A DNA stretch of 16,788 nt from an uncultured Cardiobacterium sp. (GTDB lineage: Bacteria; Pseudomonadota; Gammaproteobacteria; Cardiobacteriales; Cardiobacteriaceae): contig NZ_CALJAH010000364.1 of NCBI RefSeq assembly GCF_938028185.1, forward strand, positions 1-16,788, written 5' to 3'. Position numbers and translations under genes: made by a program. The notes under the pieces were generated by a model. The model searched no databases. It saw only the letters and a program-made list of their open reading frames with translations, and had not been told where the DNA came from. Shown here one piece after another: positions 9,942 through 16,759 of this stretch; within the stretch, counting starts at the first letter, position 1, and every line of letters begins with the position of its first letter.

Positions 9942-10122
9942 ATTTTGTTTTGCTGCGGACGGGAATTTTTGCGGACGGTTTTTTAATTTGTTGTTGTCAA
10001 ACGATTTTTTGTTGCGGCGGGGAGCTTTTATCATTTGATTTACTAATCAAGATTTCGCAGTTCAAATAGTAATACTTATTGAAATAACGTTTGTGCGCGG
10101 CCATTATGGCCCGGCGTACTTA
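9942..10122. other. AT-rich gene-free stretch upstream of bfrAB
   Basis: No gene is seen here. The segment is AT-rich compared with its surroundings. It contains the inverted repeat TTGATT-TACT-AATCAA (10035-10050), a candidate regulator site about 160 bases before the bfrA start, and the palindrome GGCCATTATGGCC (10099-10111) close to the edge of the MITE-like element. Nothing here ties either site to a named regulator. Confidence 0.4.
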
Positions 10123-10269
10123 AGAACCTGTTCAAAATCCCGGTTATCCATACAAATTTGAATTGCTGCGCCGAATTGTCCCCCCTCCCTTGCAGGGCGC
10201 GTAGCACCCGCAGCGGGCTTCGCCCTGCAGGGGAGGGGGAATTTCACCCGCAGACTCTAAACAGGTTCT
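10123..10269. repeat. MITE-like palindromic element
   Basis: The element is bounded by perfect 10-base terminal inverted repeats, AGAACCTGTT (10123-10132) and AACAGGTTCT (10260-10269). Inside, 10181-10199 and 10221-10239 are 19-base inverted arms with one mismatch, separated by 21 bases. A matching fragment, CTTCGCCCTGCAGGGGAGGGG, recurs at 12303-12323. It encodes no transposase, so it would be a non-autonomous element or a large palindromic repeat. I see no clear target-site duplication. Confidence 0.55.
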
Positions 10270-10332
10270 GAGATTTTCGGTGGATGGCGATAGTCCCGCA
10301 TTCAAAGCAACGCAACCCGCCCATAGCCCAAA

Positions 10333-10359
10333 GGAAACGCCACTTGCGTGGCGTTTTCC
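10333..10359. terminator. Intrinsic terminator downstream of yqcC
   Basis: AAACGCCAC (10335-10343), loop TTGC and GTGGCGTTT (10348-10356) form a perfect nine-pair stem just past the yqcC stop. Read on the minus strand, it runs into TCCTTT, a modest U-tract. The plus-strand side continues with TTTTCC. Confidence 0.7.
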
Positions 10360-10360
10360 G

Positions 10361-10735
10361 TTAATGCCGCTGATAACGGCGGCGGATGGCGTGCAAATGC
10401 TGTGGCGTGTCGGCATCGCCATTGACAAGCCCGTCCAATGCGCGCATCACCAGCAGTAGTCCGTCGGTGTTTGCCGCGCTGCCGCGCCACGCCTCCTCGG
10501 CAATCGGCAGCAGGCCGCTGCGCTCCGGCAGCGCCTGCTCGCGCGCCATCCAGGCGTGCATTTTCGGAATATAGACCCATTGCAACCATTCGCTGAAGGT
10601 GAGGGTATCGACGCAAAACGGCTCGGTGCTGGCAAGTGCCGCCGCATCCGGCGACGACTCGCCCCACCAGCCCGCGTCCAGCAATGCCAGTTCGAGCGCG
10701 GCGAGCAGCTCCCGCATCTGTTCCAGTTCACTCAT
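10361..10735 (-). CDS. yqcC: YqcC family (DUF446) protein
   Basis: This is a 124-residue cytoplasmic protein of the YqcC/DUF446 family, whose molecular role is not established. The match rests on the core TEPFCVDTLTFSEWLQWVYI (37-56) followed by PKMHAWM. This aligns with the E. coli YqcC core (PFFMDTM...EWLQWVLIPRMH) as I recall it, and the overall length is similar. The ATG at 10735-10733 overlaps the icd stop by four bases (ATGA), so translation is probably coupled to icd. In E. coli yqcC sits next to the pseudouridine synthase gene truC, so the pairing with icd here is a different context. A terminator follows directly. Confidence 0.85.
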   Translation of the reverse strand: MSELEQMRELLAALELALLDAGWWGESSPDAAALASTEPFCVDTLTFSEWLQWVYIPKMHAWMAREQALPERSGLLPIAEEAWRGSAANTDGLLLVMRALDGLVNGDADTPQHLHAIRRRYQRH

Positions 10736-11958
10736 GCGAGATGCTCCAGCAGCGCGTCGGCAAAGGCGCTGGTGCTGACTTCCGTCGCGCCGTCCATCAG
10801 GCGGGCAAAATCGTAGGTGACGGTTTTGGCGGCGATGGTCGCGGTGTAGGCGCGGTTGATGCGTTCTGCCGCTTCAATCCAGCCGAGATGCTCCAGCATC
10901 ATCACCCCGGAGAGCAGGAGCGAGCTGGGATTGGCGCGATTTTTGCCCGCGTGTTTCGGCGCGCTGCCATGCGTCGCTTCAAAAACGGCCAAACCCGCGC
11001 CGATGTTCGCGCCGGGGGCGATGCCGATGCCGCCGACCTGCGCCGCGAGCGCGTCGGAGAGGTAGTCGCCGTTCAGGTTCAGGGTGGCGATAACGTCATA
11101 TTCCGCCGGGCGCAGCAGCATCATCTGGAACATCGCGTCGGCGATACGGTCCTTGATGACGATTTTGCCCGCAGGCGGCTCGCCGTCGCATTCATCCTCG
11201 CGCACCGTCTGGCCGGGGAAAAGCTCGCGCGCGACCTCGTAGCCCCACTCGCGGAACGCGCCCTCGGTGTATTTCATGATGTTGCCCTTGTGGACGAGGG
11301 TCACGCTGCGCCGCCCGTGCGCAATGGCGTATTCAATCGCCATCTGAATCAGTCGCTTGCTGGCAAATGCGGAAACGGGCTTGATGCCGAGCGCCGCGCC
11401 GTCGAAAAACTGCGCGCCCAGCTCGCGCCGCAGGAAGTCGGCCAGTTTGGCGTTTTCCGCGCTGCCCGCCGCGTACTCAATGCCCGCATAAACATCTTCG
11501 GTATTCTCGCGGAAGATGACGACATCAAGGTCGTCGGGGCGCAGCATCGGCGAGGGGACGCCCGCGTAATGACGCACCGGGCGGACGCAGGCATAGAGGT
11601 CAAGCGTCTGCCGCAGGGCGACATTGAGTGAGCGGAAACCGCCGCCCACCGGCGTGGTCAAAGGCCCCTTGATGGCGACGCGCAACTGGCGCAGTGCGGC
11701 GAGCGTGTCTGGCGGGAAAGCATCGCCGCCTTGCGCGGCAGCGGCTTCACCGAGCGGCAAATCACACCAGACGATGCGGCGGCGGTCGCCATAAGCGGCA
11801 CGGACGGCGGCATCCCAGACGCGGCGCGACGCCTGCATGATTTCCGGGCCGATGCCGTCGCCGGCGATGCAGCCAATCCAGGGATGGTCCGGCACCTGCC
11901 ATTGGCCGTTATGCCAGCCGATCAAAGCGCCGCCAGCGGGGAAAGTTTGCGTGGTCAT
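10732..11958 (-). CDS. icd: Isocitrate dehydrogenase, NADP-dependent
   Basis: This TCA-cycle enzyme oxidises isocitrate to 2-oxoglutarate and CO2 with NADP+ in the cytoplasm. At 408 residues it matches bacterial homodimeric Icd. GDGIGPEI is at 33-40, KGPLTTPVGGG at 97-107 and FRSLNVALRQ at 108-117. Ser110 is equivalent to the E. coli serine phosphorylated by AceK. NLNGDYLSD is at 294-302. Cofactor positions include Lys335, Tyr382 and Arg386, equivalent to the NADP-binding Lys344, Tyr391 and Arg395 of E. coli. Position 336 is His where E. coli has Tyr345, and Ala342 replaces Val351. GGAGGTG shortly before the ATG is a strong ribosome binding site. It overlaps yqcC by four bases. Confidence 0.95.
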   Translation of the reverse strand: MTTQTFPAGGALIGWHNGQWQVPDHPWIGCIAGDGIGPEIMQASRRVWDAAVRAAYGDRRRIVWCDLPLGEAAAAQGGDAFPPDTLAALRQLRVAIKGPLTTPVGGGFRSLNVALRQTLDLYACVRPVRHYAGVPSPMLRPDDLDVVIFRENTEDVYAGIEYAAGSAENAKLADFLRRELGAQFFDGAALGIKPVSAFASKRLIQMAIEYAIAHGRRSVTLVHKGNIMKYTEGAFREWGYEVARELFPGQTVREDECDGEPPAGKIVIKDRIADAMFQMMLLRPAEYDVIATLNLNGDYLSDALAAQVGGIGIAPGANIGAGLAVFEATHGSAPKHAGKNRANPSSLLLSGVMMLEHLGWIEAAERINRAYTATIAAKTVTYDFARLMDGATEVSTSAFADALLEHLA

Positions 11959-12048
11959 GATGACACCTCCGGGTAGGTTGGGAATGCGGCAATATTAGCG
12001 CCAATCGGCGCGGGCGGGGTGTTTTCAGAGCACATCGCCGTGAGCTTT

Positions 12049-12154
12049 GCAGGTTGGCTTAGGCGCTGTTTACAATTGGTCATAACATGATGATTTCATT
12101 AGCAGGTTTGGCTAAGGCCTGTTTACCATTCAGCCGTAAACACGCCCAAGCCAA
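12049..12154. repeat. Three-copy motif, two direct and one inverted
   Basis: A 29-base segment at 12049-12077 recurs at 12102-12130 with 26 matches and compensating one-base gaps. Its core, TTGGCTTAGGCGCTGTTTAC (12054-12073), recurs as TTGGCTAAGGCCTGTTTAC (12108-12126). It appears again inverted as GTAAACACGCCCAAGCCAA (12136-12154). The last two could form a 19-base-arm hairpin with 16 pairs and a nine-base loop. It may be a protein-binding array or a degenerate mobile-element end; I cannot tell which. Confidence 0.6.
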
Positions 12155-12196
12155 TGCGGTTGCGTAGGACAATTCTATGAGCTACATCATTAGCTT

Positions 12197-12279
12197 GTAG
12201 GGTGTGTGCCGCAGGCATGCACGCGTTTGCCGATGTCAAATTCCCGCGTGCGTGTCGGCTACGCCGCCACACACCCTAC
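12197..12279. repeat. Imperfect 83-base palindrome
   Basis: GTAGGGTGTGTG (12197-12208) is the exact reverse complement of CACACACCCTAC (12268-12279). The inner arms GCATGCACGCG and CGCGTGCGTGTC also pair imperfectly. Similar GTAGGGTGTGTGC palindromes are common intergenic repeats in bacteria, but I cannot assign a named family. Confidence 0.55.
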
Positions 12280-12302
12280 GCACGGAACCCGCCCGCTGCA
12301 GA

Positions 12303-12347
12303 CTTCGCCCTGCAGGGGAGGGGAATTTTTCAAATTGCAAACAGCCC
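12303..12347. repeat. Fragment of the GC-rich interspersed repeat
   Basis: CTTCGCCCTGCAGGGGAGGGG (12303-12323) is identical to 10218-10238 inside the MITE-like element. AATTGCAAACAGCCC (12333-12347) is identical to 63-77 at the left end. This stretch therefore combines pieces of both other copies. Confidence 0.6.
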
Positions 12348-12405
12348 ATAGCAACATTGCCGCCGATCGGCCCCTCCCCCGCAGCAAACGCAGCGGGCGG
12401 GTTCT

Positions 12406-12433
12406 CACGCAAAATACGCCCGCATTTTGCGTG
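12406..12433. repeat. Perfect 10-pair hairpin
   Basis: CACGCAAAAT (12406-12415) and ATTTTGCGTG (12424-12433) are exact inverted repeats around the eight-base loop ACGCCCGC. No T-tract follows, so a terminator is unlikely. It is probably part of a palindromic repeat unit. Confidence 0.5.
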
Positions 12434-12445
12434 GGGGCTGGGGGA

Positions 12446-12526
12446 AGCGCTCACAACATCCGCCGATGCTTCATCATCATCGCCGAACGTCGGGCATAAA
12501 TGCCCGACCTGCGATACCTGAGCGCT
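12446..12526. repeat. Nested inverted repeats
   Basis: AGCGCTCA (12446-12453) and TGAGCGCT (12519-12526) enclose 65 bases. Inside lies the perfect eight-pair hairpin GTCGGGCA-TAAA-TGCCCGAC (12489-12508). The arrangement looks like a small mobile or palindromic unit, with no coding content. Confidence 0.5.
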
Positions 12527-12568
12527 CAAGGTGTATGTAAATCACCGTCAGCCAGCGCACCACAACCC

Positions 12569-12577
12569 TGCTAAAAT
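12569..12577 (+). promoter_or_regulatory. Extended -10 promoter candidate for the hsd operon
   Basis: TGCTAAAAT fits the extended -10 form TGnTATAAT with one mismatch, but no good -35 is present. Transcription would start near 12584, leaving a leader of about 65 bases. The leader contains a hairpin, AATCCCG (12586-12592) with CGGGGTT (12602-12608), before the hsdM start. Confidence 0.4.
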
Positions 12578-12649
12578 TCCCTGAAAATCCCGTAACAAAC
12601 GCGGGGTTTCACCAACAAACCATTGAAAATACAAAGGAAAACCGGTAAA

Positions 12650-14337
12650 ATGAACAAGCCAACAGCCAACAGCCAACAGCCAACAGCCAACAGCCAACAG
12701 CCAACACGCCTGACGCGCTAAACGCCAAAACCCAGGCCTTCCTCAGCGGCCTCGAAGCCGACCTGTGGAAAGCCGCCGACAAACTCCGCGCCGAGCTGGA
12801 CGCCGCCAACTACAAACACATCGTCCTCGGCCTCATCTTCCTCAAATACATCAGCGACAGCTTCAGCGCCCAACAACAGCGCATCACCGCCGACCTCAAA
12901 AACCCGGCAAACCCCTACCACCTCGACCCTGCCGACTACGACAGCCCCGACGCCTACACCGCCGCCATCGCCGCCGAACTCGAAGACCGCGACTACTACA
13001 CCAAAGACGCCGTCTTTTGGGTACCGCGGGAGGCGCGCTGGGACGAAATCGCCGCCGTCGCCACCCTCGAACCCGGCGCCGAACTCCCCTGGGGCGGCAG
13101 ACACGGCGGCGTCGCCAAACTCATCGACGACGCCTTCGACGCCATCGAAAAAGACAACCCCCGCCTCAAAGGCGTCCTCCAGCGCATCAGCGACTACGGC
13201 GTCAGCAGCCAGACCCTCATCGGCCTCATCCAGCTCTTCAGCGACACCAGCTTCAGCGGCCACGGCGCGCTCAGCGCCAAAGACATCCTCGGCCACGTTT
13301 ACGAATACTTCCTCGGCCGCTTTGCCCTCGCCGAAGGCAAACGCGGCGGCCAATACTTCACCCCCAAAGCCATCGTCAGCCTCATCGTCGCCATGCTGGA
13401 GCCCTACCACGGCCGCGTCTATGACCCGGCGATGGGCAGCGGCGGCTTCTTCGTCCAGACCGAACGCTTCATCCGCGCCCACCAGGGCAACCCCGCCGAC
13501 GCCATCTCCATCTACGGCCAAGAAAAAAACCGCACCACCTGGAAACTGGCGGCGATGAACATGGCAATCCGTGGCATCGAATACAACTTCGGCAAAGGCC
13601 CGGCGGACAGCTTTACCGCGCCGCAGCACATCGACCAAAAAATGGATTACGTCATGGCAAACCCACCCTTTAACGCCGACGAATGGTGGAGCGAAGCACT
13701 CGCCGGCGACCCGCGCTGGCAATACGGCATCCCGCCCGCAGGCAACGCCAACTACGCCTGGCTACAACACATGCTCTACCACCTCGCCCCGACAGGGCGC
13801 ATGGCGCTCTTGCTTGCCAACGGCTCGATGAGCAGCCAAAGCAGCGGCGAAGGCGACATCCGCCGCGCATTCATCGAAGCCGACCTGGTAGAAGCGATGA
13901 TAGCCCTGCCCGGCCAACTCTTTACCAACACCCAAATCCCCGCCTGCATCTGGCTGCTGCACAAAGCCAAACCACGCCGCGGCGAAACCCTCTTTATTGA
14001 CGCGCGCAACCTGGGCTACATGAAAGACCGCGCCCAACGCGACCTCAGCGACGCCGACATCGCGCGCATCGCCGCCACCTACCACCGCTGGCAAAAAGCG
14101 GACAACTACCACAACGAACCCGCCTACAGCTACGCCGCGACCAAAGAAGAAATCGCGCGCAACGACTACGTCTTGACACCCGGCCGCTACGTCGGCACGG
14201 TGGAGGCCGAAACCGACAGCGAACCCTTTGCCGAAAAAATGACGCGACTCACCGCGCTACTCAACGAACAATTTGCGCAAGGCGCGGCATTGGAAGCGCA
14301 GATAAAAGCAAATTTGGGAGAGTTGGGTTATGAATAA
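12650..14337 (+). CDS. hsdM: Type I restriction-modification methyltransferase subunit HsdM, phase-variable and out of frame here
   Basis: HsdM binds S-adenosylmethionine and methylates adenine in the site chosen by HsdS. The frame encoding it is open from 12649 to 14337 but has no ATG, GTG or TTG before 13393. It includes the N-terminal helical domain (AADKLRAELDAANYKHIVLG and onward), motif I DPAMGSGGF, and the catalytic NPPF in DYVMANPPFNADEWW. The only suitable start, ATG at 12650 with AAGGA upstream, is in another frame and stops at TAA 12719-12721. Seven AGCCAAC heptamers lie between. One more copy would restore a 564-residue protein with motif I at 261-269 and NPPF at 340-343. Met at the Cys position of DPACGSGG is unusual. 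hsdS overlaps by eight bases. Confidence 0.88.
12657..12705 (+). repeat. Heptanucleotide tandem repeat (AGCCAAC)7 in the 5' end of hsdM
   Basis: Seven perfect, uninterrupted copies of AGCCAAC begin seven bases after the A of the ATG at 12650. Because seven is not a multiple of three, each gain or loss of one unit changes the reading frame. The distance from ATG to the HsdM frame (743 bases to the in-frame codon at 13393) leaves remainder two, so eight or five copies are in frame and seven or six are not. In frame, the repeat encodes a Gln/Asn/Pro/Thr-rich lead-in that should be tolerated before the folded domain. Confidence 0.95.
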
Positions 14338-15664
14338 TGAAAGCCGCATTACGGATATTGTTGATTTCAACCCACCCCGCAAGCTCAAAAAAGGACAAAT
14401 TGCACCATTTATTGATATGGCGGCATTGTCAACCAATGAGAGGGATATTGTAGAAATTACAGAAAAAGCATTTACAGGAGGCGCAAAATTCAGAAACGGC
14501 GATACCTTATTTGCCCGCATTACGCCATGTCTGGAAAATGGAAAAACGGGTAAAGTATCAAATCTTTCAGACGAATCTATTGGGCATGGCTCAACAGAAT
14601 TCATTGTTATGACGGCCAAAGATCCAAAAATTGACGAAGATTACGTTTATTATTTGGCAAGGCTGCCTGAATTTCGCAAATTTGCCCAAATGCGGATGAC
14701 GGGAACATCAGGAAGACAGCGAGTCTCATGGCAGGATTTGGCGGAATTTACCTTTGCATTTCCCGAACCAGAAAAGCGTAAAGCAGCAGGCGCATTTCTA
14801 AAAACACTAGACGACAAAATCCTTCTCAACACCCAAACCAACCAAACCCTCGAACAAATCGCGCAAGCCATCTACAAAAGCTGGTTTGTCGAATACGAGC
14901 CGACGCGCGCCAAAGCGGCGGTGCTGGCGGCGGGCGGCAGCAAGGCGGACGCAGAAAGCGCGGCAATGACCACCATCAGCGGCAAAAGCGCCGCCGAACT
15001 CGCTACCCTCAAACAACAGCAACCCGCCCGCTACCAACAACTCGCCGACCTCGCCGCCGCCTTCCCCGCCGCCCTCGTCCCCGCTGACGACTTCGGCGAA
15101 ATTCCGGCGGGGTGGGAAATATCCACTATCGGTGAGTCCTATTCCGTTGTAATGGGGCAATCGCCAAATGGCGAAACCTATAACGAAGAAGGGCAAGGAA
15201 CATTGTTCTATCAAGGGCGCGCAGAATTTGGCGAACGATTCCCCCGCCCGCGCTTGTACACAACCGCCCCAAAACGCATGGCACAGAAAGGCGACGTTAT
15301 GATGAGCGTTCGCGCGCCCGTTGGCGATTTAAATGTCGCGCTTGAAGATTGCTGCATAGGGCGGGGGTTGGCGGCTTTACACCATAAAAGCGGTAGCTTT
15401 TCATTTGGGCTATACCAAATCCAATCATTAAAACCCGTGCTGGATTTATTTAATGGTGAAGGAACTGTGTTTGGTTCAATTAACCAAAAAGACCTAAAAG
15501 CCATTAACGTCTTACAACCCACTAATACAATAATTTCTTTATTTAACGACAGATATTTATCCATTGACGAACAGATTCAAAACAACACTCGACAGAACAT
15601 ATTATTGTCGGAAACCCGCGACATTATGCTGCCTAAATTGTTAAATGGAGATATAGAAGCATGA
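14330..15664 (+). CDS. hsdS: Type I restriction-modification specificity subunit HsdS
   Basis: HsdS recognises the bipartite DNA target and holds two HsdM subunits. The 444-residue protein is full length. A first target-recognition domain spans about 1-150 (DIVDFNPPRKLKKGQIAPFI). A central conserved helix spans about 155-190 (KTLDDKILLNTQTNQTLEQI, then YKSWFVEYEP). An Ala-rich insert runs to about 256. The second domain begins at GEIPAGWEISTIGES (256-270), and the distal helix is near 408-440 (DEQIQ, MLPKLLNGDIE). The ATG overlaps the hsdM end by eight bases, so translation is probably coupled. Both recognition domains are AT-rich while the centre is GC-rich like hsdM, a sign of domain exchange. 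The target sequence cannot be read from the protein. Confidence 0.93.
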   Translation: MNNESRITDIVDFNPPRKLKKGQIAPFIDMAALSTNERDIVEITEKAFTGGAKFRNGDTLFARITPCLENGKTGKVSNLSDESIGHGSTEFIVMTAKDPKIDEDYVYYLARLPEFRKFAQMRMTGTSGRQRVSWQDLAEFTFAFPEPEKRKAAGAFLKTLDDKILLNTQTNQTLEQIAQAIYKSWFVEYEPTRAKAAVLAAGGSKADAESAAMTTISGKSAAELATLKQQQPARYQQLADLAAAFPAALVPADDFGEIPAGWEISTIGESYSVVMGQSPNGETYNEEGQGTLFYQGRAEFGERFPRPRLYTTAPKRMAQKGDVMMSVRAPVGDLNVALEDCCIGRGLAALHHKSGSFSFGLYQIQSLKPVLDLFNGEGTVFGSINQKDLKAINVLQPTNTIISLFNDRYLSIDEQIQNNTRQNILLSETRDIMLPKLLNGDIEA

Positions 15665-15764
15665 ATAACAATGAACTACTACTCAAAGAGCTGATTTAAC
15701 CCAAGAAGATTGTTGTGCAATATTAGCTTGCATCTTGAGCCAAACCATAAACAAAAGATTTTAA
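15661..15764 (+). pseudogene. Small frameshifted ORF between hsdS and the FRG gene
   Basis: An ATG at 15661 overlaps the hsdS stop by four bases (ATGA), as the next gene of an operon would. It encodes MNNNELLLKELI and stops at 15697-15699. In the frame displaced by one base, from 15693 to TAA at 15762-15764, the sequence continues as DLTQEDCCAILACILSQT and five further residues. Joined, the two parts would make a plausible helical protein of about 35 residues, so a one-base deletion near 15692 is the simplest reading. I do not recognise the family. A programmed frameshift or a sequencing error is also possible. Confidence 0.4.
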
Positions 15765-15778
15765 CGGAGAATCCCTAA

Positions 15779-16726
15779 ATGACTAAAGTAATAAACATAG
15801 ATGAAATTAAGGTTATTGACACATCAAACCCCTTGGATGAGCAAGAGTTCATCAAAGAACAATATGATATTGAGACATACCCATTCTTGAGCTTAAAAAT
15901 TGATACATTTGAGCAGCTTGAATATTTATTTAGAGAGATTAGAAGAGATGAAGAAAGAAAGAGTGATAAAAGATTTAAATTTATCTATAGAGGACAGAAA
16001 GATTTTAACTGGATATTGCAAAGCTCCCTAGAAAGAGATGCCAAGTTGTATGGAGTATGTTTTGATACTTTAGAAAGTATTTCTGCTAGGAATTTTAAAG
16101 AACTTGCTCGCGGAAAATTATCTGATCAATCTATTCTTAGAAATCCAAACCATGAAGAACTTGAAAATGAGATATGGGCAGCAGGGCAGCATATGGGATT
16201 AAAATCTCCTTTGCTTGATTGGTCTAAGGTATTTTACATTGCATTATTTTTTGCGTTTGAGAAAGAACTAGAAGAAATAAAATATAGAGCAGTCTATCGC
16301 ATAGATACCTTAAGCCTTGCTAATCACACTGGGCATGGTCATGTGGGATTTATCTTTAATCCATATTCAGATCCCATAGGAAGAATCACTGCCCAACAAG
16401 GAATATTTACTACTTATGGTATGGTTGGCATATTAAACAAGGAGGAAGAATCTATAGAAAAAAGGAATATTTCGCTAAGTGAAAAATATAAAGATAAAAT
16501 TCGCAATGCAATCAAGCTATATATAAGCAATGATCTAAGAAAAGAAATTATTTCTTACTTAAGCCATTTAGGTATCCGCTTTGAAACTATTTACCCAGAT
16601 TTACAGGGCGCAGTATTAGAAGCCAATTATAGATTGGAGCAAAGTATAAAAAACATAAAGAAACACCAAGAGGAACAAAATCAAAAGAAGCAACCTGCAA
16701 ACCGCGAAGGAATAATCACCACATGA
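15779..16726 (+). CDS. FRG domain-containing protein
   Basis: The FRG domain (named for its Phe/Tyr-Arg-Gly motif) occurs in bacterial proteins often found near defence genes, and its biochemical activity is not established. This 315-residue protein carries FIYRGQ at 68-73 and GQHMGLKSPLLDWS at 136-149, followed by a hydrophobic ALFFAFE segment, the three core elements of the domain. The C-terminus (about 285-310) is rich in Lys, Gln and Glu and probably a charged helix. There is no signal peptide, so it is likely cytoplasmic. GGAGA eight bases before the ATG supports the start. The gene is much more AT-rich than hsdM and the core genes, suggesting transfer. It follows hsdS in the operon, in the place where many hsd loci carry accessory genes before hsdR. 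Confidence 0.85.
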   Translation: MTKVINIDEIKVIDTSNPLDEQEFIKEQYDIETYPFLSLKIDTFEQLEYLFREIRRDEERKSDKRFKFIYRGQKDFNWILQSSLERDAKLYGVCFDTLESISARNFKELARGKLSDQSILRNPNHEELENEIWAAGQHMGLKSPLLDWSKVFYIALFFAFEKELEEIKYRAVYRIDTLSLANHTGHGHVGFIFNPYSDPIGRITAQQGIFTTYGMVGILNKEEESIEKRNISLSEKYKDKIRNAIKLYISNDLRKEIISYLSHLGIRFETIYPDLQGAVLEANYRLEQSIKNIKKHQEEQNQKKQPANREGIITT

Positions 16727-16759
16727 CTGCACGGAAAATATCGCAAGCGCCAATCTGCT

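Larger units (their letters stand above)
11959..12649. other. Gene-free stretch between icd and the R-M operon
   Basis: I see no credible gene in these 690 bases. Open frames inside it are short and composed of repeat sequence. The stretch is packed with repeats, listed separately: a three-copy motif at 12049-12154, an imperfect palindrome at 12197-12279, a fragment of the window's GC-rich repeat at 12303-12347, a perfect hairpin at 12406-12433 and nested inverted repeats at 12446-12526. It ends in the hsdM leader. The repeats suggest an intergenic hot spot for small mobile or palindromic elements beside an accessory operon. Confidence 0.6.

Noticed and set aside
12204..12521. Short plus- and minus-strand open frames upstream of hsdM
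   Set aside because: They consist of palindromic repeat sequence, overlap each other in several frames, and have no ribosome binding sites or recognisable products.
12657..12705. CRISPR or other spaced repeat array
   Set aside because: The units are contiguous heptamers with no spacers; this is a simple tandem repeat.
12718..13722. 334-codon minus-strand open frame opposite hsdM
   Set aside because: It is an antisense shadow of the HsdM frame with Val/Ala/Glu/Gly/Asp/Phe-rich composition and no recognisable motif.
13393..14337. HsdM starting at the first in-frame ATG at 13393
   Set aside because: That start would discard about 225 residues of conserved N-terminal HsdM sequence that is open and in the same frame, and begins just before motif I. 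The repeat-proximal ATG at 12650 explains the locus better.
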